The translations under genes were made by a program, and so were the position numbers. Shown piece after piece: positions 23,456-37,066 of a stretch of 64,000 nt of DNA (its first letter is position 1; each line of letters opens with the position of its first letter). Below the pieces are notes generated by a model that saw only the letters and a list, made by a program, of their open reading frames with translations, ran no database searches and had not been told where the DNA came from. This stretch comes from Epiperipatus broadwayi (Eukaryota; Onychophora; Udeonychophora; Euonychophora; Peripatidae): positions 4,311,656 through 4,375,655 of the forward strand of contig JAQFVV010012396.1 of the NCBI GenBank assembly GCA_028023455.1, in the 5' to 3' direction.

Positions 23456-25384
23456 GATATGAAATAAAGCAAACTGACAATATGAACATTACTGAAAAAA
23501 ATATTCTTATCATGTCTATCAGAATTTTATTTTAAAAATTGAAATAGTTAGTCTTTGTCTTTCATTATATATTAGAGATAATAAAGTAGCAAATTAATGT
23601 TAGTGAAGTATATATTCCTTTATCTTGTTAGGCCTTTTAAGTCTGGAATCACCAATGCATTAGATTATGCTTTTTTTTAAAATTATAAATCTATGATATT
23701 CATAGACCTAAATTTTCTTATGTCTATTATCATACTTTTGTTACTTATTGTTTGTTTGTTTTATTAATTTAAGGTTTTTAAAAAAAATATTTATTTCTCT
23801 TTCTTCTGCTAGAGTTTTACAGTCACATGTTGTTAATGAAAACATGTGTACTGAAACATTCAATAATGTTTTTTAATCTAGAAAAGAATAACTAATGGCA
23901 AATTTTATGTGAATTTAAAAAAAAACTCAGTTTTTTTCCCAAAGAATATTTTTTTATATTTTATTATTATCATAATGAGTTTTCATTATTGTTGTTAATA
24001 TTGTTTATAAAATTACATATATTTTTAATATTTTTACCAATATAACTTCATAGATATTATTAAATTGGTTTTCATTTAAATAACCATCTGTCTACATATG
24101 GCTTATGTTTCTTGTTTTTGGATACCAGTAGATGGTAATATTTTGGTTAACATTATATTACCTATTAAGATATTTTTCTAACATTATGATCACATTTTTT
24201 TTCTAGATGATGTTTTAACCCAAACAAAGCAGTTGTGTTAATAAATATATCATATTGTTTAATAATAAACTATTTCATTTTCATTTTGATTATTATTGTC
24301 TACATTTCTTTTTGAGTTTACATCCATTATTTTTAATTTACTGAATGAAACTATAAATAACTAGAATCGATACAAAATTATCTTTACATGTTTAAAATGT
24401 ATTTGTAAATAAAGAAAAATAAATAAATAGAAAAAGTCAAAAATGCTTGCATTTCTTTTTGCTTATAAAAATAGACCACTTTTTTAAACAATCAAAAGGT
24501 TGCAATTCTTTCCAACGTAATAAAAAATATATATAATAATAATTATAATGGTTACTGCTAAATTACATTTTAAATGACAATATTTTCTTATTAAATAATT
24601 CATCAATAAAATAAAACTATTAAACATGAAAATTAATTCAAACTGAAACATACATGTAGAAAATATATTATTCATATAAAACCTTAATATGATCAGAACC
24701 AGAAGGTATATATATATGTGTGTGTCTACTTCTTGCTATAAAATGTTTCATGGTATGTGCTATTTTATAATAAACATAAGTCGATCTTTCTTGAGCACCA
24801 AAACACGACACACCATACATTTGAGCCCACATCTGCCAACTGAAACAAATCTAAATGGAAAGTCAAAGAAGCATGAAGTATAACTAATATTTCTAATGTC
24901 ATAAATCAGAAGAAATCCTGCTTCCTCCTTTATAAGAAATGGGTAATCTGATTTACATACACCTTAAAATAATCTATTGCCTATATATACATATCCCATA
25001 CAATTATGTGCATTCCAAGGTTAAGATTATGAGGGTAGAGGACATTTAGTGTCCTTGAAATTTCTTAGCTTTGATAACATTTTCATGCAATTATAGCTTT
25101 TCTTATGAGATCGTGACAGTGCATATATTTATAATTTACAGTTGCCTAAGAAAGTTTCTTAATTTTATAAATTATAATAAACATAACAGTTTTTCCTCAT
25201 GTTCAACACTCAGATCTTTTAAAACATTTATCATCTTTCTGCCTAAAAAACACTGCTTTAATTATATATCAGCACCAATTTTATGTTTTTTATAAATAGT
25301 AGAATACATAAAAGTGGTAACATGCAAAGTTAGAACTTCAAGATTATTATTCTAGTAATACTCAACAAATATAAATATATTAAA
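23456..25384. other. AT-rich non-coding stretch
   Basis: No gene or clear repeat was recognised. Frames at 24484-24675 (-), 24689-24883 (+) and 25071-25295 (+) are short, AT-driven and without motif. Confidence 0.5.
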
Positions 25385-26475
25385 TTTATTAAGTGCTAGC
25401 AGATGATCTAATAATAACATGAAAGGCTAAAACTTTTCACAAAAGTGCCTTAAAAATGCTTATGTGACAGTCATTCAGATGTAACAATGACTGCACATGG
25501 AACTCTCAATTCAAGAACACAAGCCAGGACTATGAGAAAAAGATGGGAACCCACTTTCTTCTCTACTTAAATTTATATATGAATAAGTCAGACTTAAGCA
25601 TTCTGGACTAAGAGTGTGAAGCTTAAAACACCTTCAACTTTAATTCACTAAATATTATATATATATAAATAAACAATGTGAAATCTTTCGATTTACAATA
25701 AAGCAATTTTCAAATCTAATGAAATTATAGTAATAAATGTAAATATATTCAATTTTTTAAGCGCTAGCAGATGATGTAATAATAATGTGAAAGGCTAAAA
25801 TTTTCAACAGAAGCACCTTAAAAATGCTTATATGACAGCCAATCAGATGTAATAATGACTGCACATGGAACTCTCAATTCAAGTACACAAACCAGAACTA
25901 CAAGAAAAAGATGGAAATTCACCTTCTTTTCTACTTAAATTTATATATTTTAAGTAGAGAAGAAGGTGGGTTTCCATCTTTTTCTCATAGTCCTGGCTTG
26001 TGTTCTTAAATTGATAGTTCCACATGCAGTCATTATTACATCTGATTGGCTGTCATATAAGCATTTTTAAGGCATTTATGTTGAAGGTTTTAGCCTTTCA
26101 TATTATTATTAAATCAACTGTTAGCATTTAATAAATTTAATATATTTACATTTGTTACTATCATTTTATTATATTTGAAAATTGCTTCATTGTAAAACGA
26201 AAGATTTTGCATTGTTTATTTATATATAATATTTAGTGAATTAAATGTGAAAGTGTTTTAAGATTCATCCTCTTAGTTCAGAATGCTTGAGTCTGACTTA
26301 TTTATATATAAATTTAGATAGAGAATAAGGTGGGTTCCCATCTTTTTTTTTTGTAGTTCTGGCTTGTGTCCTTGAATTGATAGTTCCACATGCAGTCATT
26401 ATTACATGTGATTTGCCGTCACATAAGCATTTTTAATGCACTTTTGTTGAGGGTTTTAGCCTTTCATGTTACTTA
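25385..26475. repeat. ~368-bp repeat: direct tandem copies, then mirror image
   Basis: Head (CTAGCAGATGAT...GAAAAAGATGG...CTACTTAAATTTATAT) and tail (AAGTCAGACTTAAGCATTCT...AATGTAAATATATT) make one unit from about 25390 to 25755. A second head follows at 25756-25940. At about 25943 the order turns around: inverted head (25946-26105), inverted tail (26110-26305), inverted head (26310-26475). Repeated landmarks are 367-369 bp apart on both sides. The arms differ by scattered substitutions, so this mirror is older than the PLE palindrome. No reading frame is present. Confidence 0.85.
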
Positions 26476-26488
26476 CTAATACTCAACA

Positions 26489-27192
26489 ATTTGAGGTCTT
26501 GAGCTATTTTTGAACATTAAAAACATTAGCTGAATCTAGCTTGATAAATGGATAAGTAATTAAAACTTTAATCTTTAGTCACAGGTAAATCATACACACA
26601 CACTATTTGTATCAATAATATAATATTATGATTTTGTCAAAGTAAAACATAATTTAGATTTATAAAAATTAGTTTAGAACTAATGCAAATTAACTATTCA
26701 TCTCCCACTACATAATGATTTCACCATCTAGCAATTGATAAACTTAGTAAGTTTTGTTTTCCTTTCATGACTTTTTTACAAGAGGTTAAATGGTTTTTGC
26801 AGTGCAATAAATTATTTAAAAGACTATTTTACTTTTACCTGCCTGATAGCTCCCATAAAACACATATTATTGAAAAAAACTAGTAAAACTAAAGTGTATC
26901 TCTGATTTCTATATATACGTAATAGCAATACATACATACAGAATGTGTATAGAAACAATTTTTATCATTAAATTTAAAATCTTTTTTTTTTTTTTGCAAA
27001 ACATATTATAAAGTACTAAAACACTAATTTAAATGTTTAGAAGGTGTTCAAGGATTTAATGAAAACGTTTACAATTTTTTATTAAAGCCTTGAACTATTT
27101 TTGAACATTAAAAATATCATTAGCTGAATCTAACTTGATAAATGGTTAAGCAATTAAAACTTCTCCACTGTCTCCGGTGAATCATAAAAATT
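26489..27192. repeat. Direct repeat pair of ~105 bp, ~595 bp apart
   Basis: CTATTTTTGAACATTAAAAA...TTAGCTGAATCTA.CTTGATAAATGG.TAAG.AATTAAAACTT occurs at about 26489-26592 and 27084-27192. The intervening ~490 bp is AT-rich with no visible termini. Confidence 0.75.
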
Positions 27193-28710
27193 GGTAAAAC
27201 TTTTAACTAGAAAACAACCTGATAATGTGCGGTAATGTAGTGTTAATGTGAAGAATGCTAAAAAAATAGATGGAGGTGGCGACTTTTTTTATGTTTATTT
27301 AATGAGATCTTTTTTATGAATAACTTAAGTGAAAAAATATAAACTATTAAGAATTTTTTTAATTAATAGTTTTACTTTTTAAAAAATAATTAAAGCTGTG
27401 TGATGTATTAGTGAGTATATAGCACATACAGAATTATGCATTGCGGAATAAAATTACAGATTATCAGGATAAGACCCAAAGCCCAATTTTTAAGGAAGGA
27501 TTAAAAATTGAAAATAGATAAGCAAATCATCTTTTATGGATATATAAAACTAAACTATGAATTGTAAACGTGTTAAATTATTTCATTTTATTCAATATTT
27601 GTGTTCATAAAAAAAAAAAACCTTATTTAAAAATCATTTTCATAATACACTTTATTAATTTTGAAAGTACAGAGTGTCTTGTGTGTTTTAGTGAAGTGGT
27701 GGAAGATTGGACTCAATAGCTTAAGGGCCATGGATTATAATTCTTCACTATCACTTCAGATGCATTAACATCTGACTTTCTGAATAACAAGTTATTTTTT
27801 AAAATAATTCTTTTTTCTTTTTTTTAACTAGTAATATATTGTAAGCATATTAATATTTTTTTATACTCAACTATACTTGCTTTCAGAGTAGATTTTTAAT
27901 TAAATGAATTATTTTAATTCTTATAAAACACAACATCAAATAGCAAGTTTATATAGTTTAGCTATTTTTTATTTTTTGAGGTAAATTGATATCATGATAT
28001 ATCATCAAAAAGATGTATACTATGACTAAACAATATTCGTATACAGTTATAATATAAGATAAAGTAAAATTTTGATCAAACTTCTTTTGGAAAAAAATTT
28101 GACAAAGAGAAGTATTATATGTGCATTAGTACTCTTTTTAAAGAAGTCAAAATTTTTTAAGACAAAATTTTAAAATGCCTTGATTTAATCACTTATGTAT
28201 GTATGCATCTATATAAAAATAACGGATAAAACATCCTTTAAATGGACACTTTAGGGCAAATGCTTTATTAATAACATTTCATTCAGAAATAGCAAAGATA
28301 TTCATTAAGCTTTGCCACTTGTAAGTTAGGGAGAATTTGAATTGGTTTTTTTAATCCTATTTTACCCTCTAGTTAACAATAATATACCTACCCATTTAGT
28401 CAACCAATATTGACCAGCTTACCTGAAAGAGAAATCTTACATCTTTACAAATAATTAGGACTAAAGTTACATATTAATGTTACATCTAACAGAATAATAT
28501 AACAAAAAAGAAAGAGTAGTTAATAATATAAAAATATTAATTTTTAGTCAAAGGATAAAAAAGGAGTTAATAAGGTATAATAAATTTTTAAAAAAAAACT
28601 TTTAATTATATATAATTAAATAAAATTTAAATCACAGTTTAAAAAATGAAGTCAAAGTAGAAAACTATGGTTAAAAGAATAAATACTCAGAGAAATCGTT
28701 ATATTAATTT
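27193..28710. other. AT-rich non-coding stretch
   Basis: Nothing was recognised with confidence. A short less AT-rich patch at about 27665-27780 contains AATAGCTTAAGGG, which is vaguely A-box-like. Confidence 0.45.
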
Positions 28711-29411
28711 AATATAGGGTATATGAGCACAGACTTTCACACCACCCACCACTCTCCACTCTATCTAATAACACTGATACACCTAAACACATATATGCTG
28801 AAAAGATAAATAATCACCAATATACGTATTTCATGCTAAACCAGCAATCATCAGTTGGTCCAGACTATCATCTTTACACACATATATAGTATAAGTGCTC
28901 AGATATATATTAAGATAGACAATCCTCATAGTTTAATGGACAGGCTTCAATCTACTCCACACTCCAATTCTTCAACGGTCCATCCAATTGAAAATCTGAG
29001 GCCCATCCTTGCATATGTATTAAATGGATTATGTCCTGTACATGTGGGGTTCAGATTGACCTTAGGTCAACATGGGTGTGACAAGAATCTTGGCCTCAGG
29101 GTGGCCTTTGAGCATTCCATCATCAGATTTTCAATTGGATGGAATGTTGAAGAGTTGGAGTGTGGAGTAGATTGAAGCCTGTCCATTAAACTATGAGGAT
29201 TGTCTATTTTAATATATATCTGAGCACTTATACTATATATGTGTGTAAAGATGATAGTCTGGACCAACTGATGATTGCTGGTTTAGCATGAAATACGAAC
29301 ATTGGTGATTATTTATCTTTTCAGCATATATGTGTTTAGGTGTATCAGTGTTATTAGATAGAGTGGAGAGTGGTGGGTGGTGTGAAAGTCTGTGCTCATA
29401 TACCCTATATT
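28711..29411. mobile_element. Fold-back element, complete FB family copy (701 bp)
   Basis: The outer ends AATATAGGGTATATGAGCAC and GTGCTCATATACCCTATATT are exact inverses, and the ~270-bp arms are nearly identical in inversion. The ~150-bp centre is itself partly palindromic (TTGACCTTAGGTCAA). Two open frames on opposite strands begin with the same peptide (MVQTIIFTHIY), a by-product of the arms. Right flank is (TA)n. No transposase is present, so it is non-autonomous. Confidence 0.85.
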
Positions 29412-29421
29412 ACATATATAT

Positions 29422-32400
29422 ATAGACACAGGTATATAACAAGTCTGTGTTTCAGTTATTATATTAATTTATAAAACAAAATAAACAAATCGTACTAGAA
29501 TTATCATAATTAGGAAAATATATATATATATTATAGAGGTATTCATGTTTTAAATTCTTTATCTTAATTCAATGCATTGTTGACAAAATGTAGATTTAAT
29601 ATGATTTTTGTAACTATTATTAAAAAAATTATTTTGGCTTCCATTGATAACATCGCTGAAATTATATTTTATATGTTCATAAACAGTAATCCTTATTCAA
29701 TTGCTTGTGCTTACTGTTGTGATAAATATTAATAGCAATATCAAAAGTCTCTTTCATATGCTTCCAAAGACAGTTTTCTTTCTTCTATACTAACATCATC
29801 CATTATAAACTAGAGTAACCAATGATACTCTATTGTACTGGGAACTTACCTCATTCACTCACTTTATAAAATTCTACTTGATAATTATGCAGAAGCAAAT
29901 TAACCTCCAATCAGATGCTGTTTTCTGCATGATTGCAGATTTTTCAACACTTAATAATAATAGATTAACATTCCGTTTTATTACTCTACACAACAAATTC
30001 AAGTTCTATACCAGGTGCTATAGATTTCTATATTACTACAGATCTCACATATGTAGCACAAATGTCAACATAATGACACATTCACAATCAACATATGACA
30101 TTATTTCAAGTTAATTAAATAGATTGACATACTGATAATAATACCCATATTATTTAAAAGGGGATTAAACTAATAATTCATTAGTTATATTTTCTGATCA
30201 CTCTTTTGGTATCAATTCCTATAAGTATCAATAAAGTGTGCCATTAGTAAAGCATTTTTATAAAGCCCAAATCATATAGAATTTATGTACCATTTTCAGA
30301 AAAAGAATCCACCTACACTTCCTTACAGAATATCCCAGGTTTAAGTTCAATAATACTCTTAAACTCTCAAGATGAACAGTATATAATAGAAAAAACAGAC
30401 AAAACAAAATTTTTAAATTATATTTACTATGGAGTAAGATGAGCAGATAAATTGAACATCAAATATTGGGTCAACTTAATATCTAATTTATTAAAGTAAA
30501 TAAACTCTATAACCACAATTTAACTAAAAGTAATATATTAAAGAATATAATATCTAGATATAATATAAATTGACTTCCTAACTTTTTTTTTATTTACATA
30601 AAGATATATGATTATATACACACAAACACTGAATAAAAATAAATAAATGTTTCTATACAAAATACAATAAATAATATTTCATGTACATACATATATATAT
30701 ATGTAAGTAAAGGTTAACTGATCAATTGTATTTACATTAAAAAATAACATTCCTTGCGTACATGTCCATATATATATATATATTGCATCATTAGGATATA
30801 CCACCGTTAAATCCGAAACACTACAGAAATCCTGATTATTAAAATGTCTCATCGACATCCCTCTAATTTCCCCATTATTTAATGACCAGCTCAATATACA
30901 GTGAGAATATACTTTTAATAGTTGTAAAGATAAAAGTAGAAAATAGTAATAATTTAATGTAATGTATCTCAGCTTAAAGAAACATGTACTATCTATTTAA
31001 TAATATCATTTCAAAATATCACTCAAATTTAAAATAAATAATTTTCTCCGTATAGAAAATTAACAAACAACATTTTAAATCTCAAGAGTAAAAGCTATAA
31101 CAAGTTATTCCATAAAACATCTATTTTGTATATAAACATTTTATAAACCTTAATAAACAGAGATTATACGTATATGTGTATGAACGTGATTATATACGTG
31201 TGTACTTATAAATAATATTTAAATGAGTTTCATTATAACAACGATTACTTATTAAATATTTATAAAAATAATGCCATGAGCAAATAAAGTATAATAGCAG
31301 TGAACTTTGGATATCACTTTATAACAAAAAAAAAAAGGGGACGACAAGCACAGTATTAAAAGGAAAAGATTTTTTTTTACTTTTACGTTCGTTCTTTTAG
31401 AAAAAGATGTATTCATTTATATATAGATATTACCTACTTCAAAGGAAAGTTTTATAACGATAAAGATTTTCACAGTATAGAGAACAGCAAAAGATGCACT
31501 TATTCAAAACTTAGATGAAAAAGAAAACCTAGAAATGTACAGCTAAGAAAGGAGTTTACGTCTGCTTCGAAAGACACGTTTTAAATTCAAATCATTGCTT
31601 ATAATAGCTGGAATGTACTAATGCATTATTCTAAAGGGATTTATTTACTTCCAATGAAATTCCAAATATACGCAATTAAATTTGAATAGTGCATATGTAT
31701 TTATTGATATAGAACATGGAACACCATATATGTAGCCATGATAAAATCGTCAAGGAAACAAAACAACATTAGCTCTAAAATTTGGATATACTTTGTGCTG
31801 TAAATTAAATTAAAATAGCAAATATTAATTTCTCAATCATTCATCGTTAGACTAAGAAGATATATGTAATGGAATTTGCATTTTTAGTTATATTACCAAA
31901 ATCTTCTAATGAATTTACATATTTATACAAATTTCAATGCCTGATGATTATGTTCGCCCATTGTAAAATATACATTTACTGATATCTTAGGACTATATAT
32001 ATATATAACGAAATTTAGCAAACCTTTCTGAAGAAACGTCAAGTAACTACCGATATAGCATTTGTATATATATATATATCTGTTGCTGAAAGATTTAAGT
32101 TACAAAACACTGAATTATGAAAACTAATTAATTAAGATTAAAATAAGAAACATTAATAACAGAATCACATAAAAATTTATTAGGAAGAAATTGTGAATAG
32201 TAAATGGGATTTTAAATCTCTCATGAATCCAGAATAAACCAATATCTATTGGATTTTCTTTTATGATTATACACCTATAGGTACGTGTTTCATCATTTCA
32301 TCACTCTTAACTCCCAAGTTCTTTTATTTATTTATTTGACAGTATGTGTCTTCTAATTATGAATGCATGTTTTTAGATGCACATATAATTAAAGGAAATC

Positions 32401-33045
32401 ATGATAATTAATCAAATTTAGCATTAAATAATAATTTTACTTTTCATATAATTTATTTAGATTTCTTCTTAGTTATTACTTTAAATCTGAATAAGTTCTA
32501 AGTACTCTACATACTTTATATATTTGACAAACAAAAATAAACATAGATTTTCCTTTGACTTTAAACCTGACTTTTGTTTAGCATTATAATTAGTTTTACA
32601 CATTAGATAAGCATCATATATTATGTTTAACAATTTATATTTTATCAAGTGTGTCTATGTATTATTATAATTTAATGTAAATAAATTATTATGGTTACTA
32701 TTAATTTAAAGTAATGAATTTTATTTATTTTAACTAGACAAAGTATATGAACAAATAATTAAATACAAGTGTATAATTCGGCTAGTATTACCTTTTGGAC
32801 GTTTATTTCATTCAAATAAAGATCAAAATATTACCTCATGAAATCTTATATACATATTAGAGCTGGCATTTCTATTATAACGTATCCTTATCAAATTTGT
32901 AGTGGTATGGATTAAATGTTTTAAAAAACCAGTTCAGCAGAAAAAATATTAAAGTCATTTATCTGATATAACTTTAGATTCAATTATTCATTCTTTGGGC
33001 ATCTTACATAGAGACTTGTCCCATTCATACCATTACAATATATAT
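29422..33045. other. AT-rich non-coding stretch
   Basis: About 3.6 kb with no recognisable gene. It holds several short (TA)n tracts (for example 30690-30703, 30768-30782 and 31990-32003) and scattered CpGs around 31150-31640. Frames at 29833-30114 (+) and 30679-30894 (-) show no motif. Confidence 0.5.
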
Positions 33046-33109
33046 ATAATCAAAATTACCCCAAATTCACAACTCAACCAGACCAGTTTAGCTTTATGCT
33101 TTTAATGTT

Positions 33110-33118
<9 letters not shown>
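33046..33118 (+). repeat. Short deleted copy of the ACTACCCC MITE family
   Basis: AATCAAAATTACCCCAAATT...AACCAGACCAG runs straight into TTTAGCTTTATGCTTTTAAT, which is the inverse of the leader at 21421. The interior is therefore missing. Both flanks are (TA)n. Confidence 0.7.
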
Positions 33119-33119
<1 letters not shown>

Positions 33120-33141
<22 letters not shown>

Positions 33142-33480
33142 TATTGTAACACTAACAAAGATATATGTATAAAATGGACATATATAACTCACATTATATA
33201 TTTTTCATTTAAAAATAAATGATCAGATTTGTTTAAAAAAAATAAAATCAAAAAATCAAGAATAGTCAAAAGGTTACAATTAACCAAAGAGTGGTTTTTA
33301 GTTTTAAAAATAAAAAAAAAGATTGCATATTTATATTTTTTTTAACCCTTTGATAAAAGTCTCCGGTTATAGATGGACATGGCTTCAAGTTGCTCGAAAA
33401 ATGTCAGTTTTTATATTGCCATAGTGAATTTACAGTCATTTTAAAGCTTATGTGATGTGATGTATTATGGCTTCTCCTTA
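33120..33480. other. AT-rich non-coding stretch
   Basis: Contains (TA)n at 33120-33140 and otherwise nothing recognised. Confidence 0.45.
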
Positions 33481-33558
33481 AACGAAGTCAAGAATATCTC
33501 AGGAATTGTGCCCAGATAAACCTGTTAGCCACTTTATTTTACATTCCCCGCTCTAAAT

Positions 33559-34149
33559 TTACCCATAATCTGCTCTAGTACATTTCCACAACATAACCTT
33601 TGTCAACTCTATAACCTTTATATCTAAATCCCCCTTATCTTTTCCCAAACCCAGCATAAAAATCAATAATTCACTTTCTGTATAATCACTCTTTTCATAT
33701 TTATTTTTCCACAACTTCATTATATGTACCCTTTCTGTTTTCAAACATTTACATTCAATTAACAAATGCCTAATATTTTCAATTCCTTCCTTACATAATT
33801 TACAAAATAAATCACCCATATTTTTCCATTTACATGTATATTCTTTTGTAGATAAAGATCCCATTCAAGCCTTAAACAATAAACTACTTTCCTTACTATT
33901 ATCATATATTAACTCACATCTAATATTCTGTTTATTTCTATATATATTTAAACTCTTTTTACTCTCCATACTATTTCTCCATCTCTCTAACTCCCTAGTC
34001 TTTATTAATAAATTTATTCTTTTATCCCATTCCTTACTACTATAACACTCAATAATCCTCTTAACACAATCATCCCATCTTTTGTACAAATATACTGATA
34101 TAAATTCTTTATCCAAATCTTTTGCATACCTCATTACCTTTCTCACCAT
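33559..34149 (-). pseudogene. Non-LTR ORF2, C-terminal domain
   Basis: Two collinear open segments in one frame (34149-33865 and 33864-33559) are parted by a single TGA at 33867-33865. Just before it is an Ala codon and just after it MGSL, so a former sense codon was probably lost. The second segment holds CKLC (Cys-x2-Cys), then His-x4-Cys in RHLLIEC, a zinc-knuckle-like motif common at the C-terminus of APE-type non-LTR ORF2 proteins. A frameshift at about 34145 separates this from the RT thumb upstream. Confidence 0.8.
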
Positions 34150-34790
34150 CTTGTTACCTGCCCTTTACTCATAACCCAATTAAATACTAATTTAGCTATT
34201 CTTTTATTATCCATAAACTGCAATCTACCAAACAATTTCATTTTACTTTTTGCATCTCTCATATGAAAACTTGACCATCCCATTTCTCCTTGAATTGCCT
34301 CCCTTGCTGTCCATACTTCTGCATCCAATGCATGTCTTCTTACTTCCCTTTGAGCTTTTTCTAAGTAATCTAATATCTTTTTACTAACATATAATGCATC
34401 ATTACCATATGTTAACCCTGCTACTGCAACTCCTTTCCATATAATGCTAGCTACATCATATTTATTATATGAAAATACTGTTAATTTCTTTATCAATCCC
34501 TTTCTTTTCTTTGCTTCATTTATCAATTTTTTCTCCCATTCATCCAAATAATTTTTCTGATTACTTAAAATAATTCTCAAATAACCATATCTATTCACCA
34601 CACTTAACTTAATATCTCCCAATAAAAATTCTACATCTTCTCTTTCCCCAGTATTAACCATCATTATATTTGATTTTTCTTCACTAAATTTAGTCCCCAT
34701 CTCTTTACCAACCTTTGCACATGTCTTCAACATAACTTCCATATCTTCTCTTTTTTCTGCACACAAAAATATGTCCCCCCCAAAAAAGCC
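34143..34790 (-). pseudogene. Non-LTR ORF2, RT after catalytic motif and thumb
   Basis: The open frame at 34766-34143 begins after the position of the catalytic F/YADD motif. Read in this frame, the DNA just upstream gives LGGD, so at least one catalytic aspartate codon is gone, next to a run of G (C run on +). The neighbouring upstream frame is shifted by one base here. Downstream residues (FSEEKSNIM, GYLRIILS, an Ala-rich helix, RHALDAE) fit the RT palm-to-thumb part of this class. Confidence 0.8.
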
Positions 34791-35955
34791 CTGACAAAAT
34801 ATATACTCCCTTACTACCTATTAACAGTATCTCTATCCCTCTTCCTAATCTTTCTATTGCTTTTTCCATTTCACTCAAATACAACACAAACAAAATAGGT
34901 GACATAGGGCATCCTTGCCTTAGTCCCACACCATTTTTAACTTTAATTGATTCTATATTCTCTAATTGATATATATAATAATTATTTTCATATAATTTCT
35001 TAATAATATCTATTAAAGCTTCATCCATTCCCAAATTTGCTAAACTTATCCATAATCTATTTCTATTTACTCTATTATATGCCTTCTCTATATCTATAAA
35101 ACTTATATATAACTGTTTACCTTCATTCCTACTCACATCCATAAGTTGTGTAACTTCAAATAAACTATCTCCTATATGCCTATCTAATCTAAAACCTCCT
35201 TGCATTTCCCCCACTACATTATTCCCTTCCATTCATTTTACAACTTTACTAGCCACCATATATGAGAAAACTTTATATAAAACTGATGTTACCACTATTG
35301 GTCTATAATTATTCAACTTTCTATGATTTTTACCCTTTCCTTTAAATAATAACCTTACTCTTGTATTACTCCAACTACTTGAGAAAACTCTATTCTGTGC
35401 CATTTTATTAAAACAGGATAATAACTTTACTTTTGCCCTATATCTTAAATTCATTACCATCTCTGCTGCCCATCCATCTAAACCTCTTGCCTTCCCACTT
35501 TTGAATTTCTTCTCTACCTCATTTAGTTCATTTTCTGAAAACCTAATATTCCCATTACTATATTCTTTCATATTTTCTAACACTCTAACATTCACATCTA
35601 ACATCTTTTCTATATTAATTACATAACTATTTAAGATTCTCTCTAAATCTTCTCTAGAACTACACTCGGTTCCCTCATCATCTAGTAATACTAACTGTCT
35701 CTCCCCTACATTTCTCCTTTTAATATAATTCCAAAATTTTTTACTCCCATCTCTTCCACTTTTATTAATATCCTCCAACAATTTACTATTCAATTTCATT
35801 CTTTCTCTATAAATATCTATTTTAACCAACTTCTTCTTTTCTAAGTACTTTTCCCATTTAGCATTAATATCTTTTTCACTTTCCTTATTCTTAATAGCAC
35901 ACTTATATTCTCTACATGCTTCTTTCCTTTCTTTTACACTTTTACTAATTCTCAT
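34770..35955 (-). pseudogene. Non-LTR ORF2, RT fingers and palm
   Basis: Two segments in one frame (35955-35233 and 35232-34705) are split by one TGA at 35235-35233. Recognisable RT blocks are LNNYRPIVV with TSVLYK, GEMQGGFR, motif A FIDIEKAYNRVNR with its aspartate, and motif B GLRQGCPMSPILF. The last ~35 codons of the second segment are out of frame with the true RT. At the 5' side, the join to the endonuclease at 35955 is frameshifted. Confidence 0.85.
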
Positions 35956-36971
35956 TTTTTATTACTTTTATTCTTTTGAATATTCTCACCTAAAACCCTA
36001 TTTGTCACTTTTTCTACTTCTTTACACCAGTCTTTATACTCATCCCCAACCCACTCTTTCATTATTTCTTCAACTTGTATTTTATACTCTTCCAACTTAT
36101 TCTTATCATTCACTCTCCATCCACATCTTTCACTATTATTTCTACTTTTATTTCTATTCTCCATCACATTACTAACCATTTCAATTACAATGAAATTATG
36201 ATCACTAGTGCAAACTTCTTCTTCATTATCAAACACCTTAATTTTCCATATTTTATTTATTCCCTCTTTCTCTACCAATACATAATCTATTGTGTGAAAT
36301 ATATTATTTCTAGACCGTGTGTATTGTCCCTCATAAATATTTAATAAATTTCCAATACTCAAATCCACTTTCTGACAAAAATTCTTCAAAAGCTGTCCAT
36401 TTTTATTATCTATGTCATCAATTTCTTCAATATGTCCATTCATATCCCCTATAACCATTATTCTCTTCCCCTTTTCTTTAAAACTTTGTATATCCTTAAC
36501 TAGACATTCGTATATGTTACTATTACACTCCAATATAATTTGACTATCTCTAGTAGCTATATAAACTATAGCCACCATCCATTCTTGTCTACCCAACCTT
36601 ATTCCAAACTACAAGTATTCTAGACATTTAACAATATTTAAATATTTTTTTGATATAACACCTATACCACCACCCCCTTTTTTTTCTTTTCTATTTATAC
36701 TCTGCCATACCAACTGTTCCAAAATAGGTTCTTCATCTTCTCTTAAATGTGTTTCCACTACTGCTAATACCTCAAGCTCTTCATTTTCAATTGTTTTATT
36801 TAATTCCATCCACTTTTCTGGTTTCCTACCATATTGCATATTCAAAAACCCAATTTTAACAATTTCTTCTTTCCTAACTACTCTTTTATAAATTCTTTTA
36901 ATTCTTTCTTCTCCATTACATTAATAAATTACTTTCTTACCATTAATTTTACAAACCCATTCCTTCTCCAT
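35952..36971 (-). pseudogene. Non-LTR ORF2, apurinic-like endonuclease
   Basis: The reading starts at or above ATG 36971. It is interrupted by a TAA shortly after and by a TAG at 36611-36609, all in one frame down to 35952. APE motifs seen are GFLNMQYG, the metal-binding Glu in VVETHL, GGGGIGV, IGDMNGHI, and the catalytic SDHNFIV near the C-terminal end. This endonuclease normally nicks target DNA to prime reverse transcription. Plus-strand frames across this stretch are shadows. Confidence 0.85.
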
Positions 36972-37066
36972 ATCTATATTTATATCAAAATCAAATTCCT
37001 TTTACTTACTTCTTATATTCCATCCAATCTTTTTAATAATATTACAATTTAAAAACCCACCCCCCT

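Noticed and set aside
28855-29267. Two open frames starting with the same peptide on opposite strands
   Set aside because: They are the two arms of the fold-back read in opposite directions. No protein motif is present.
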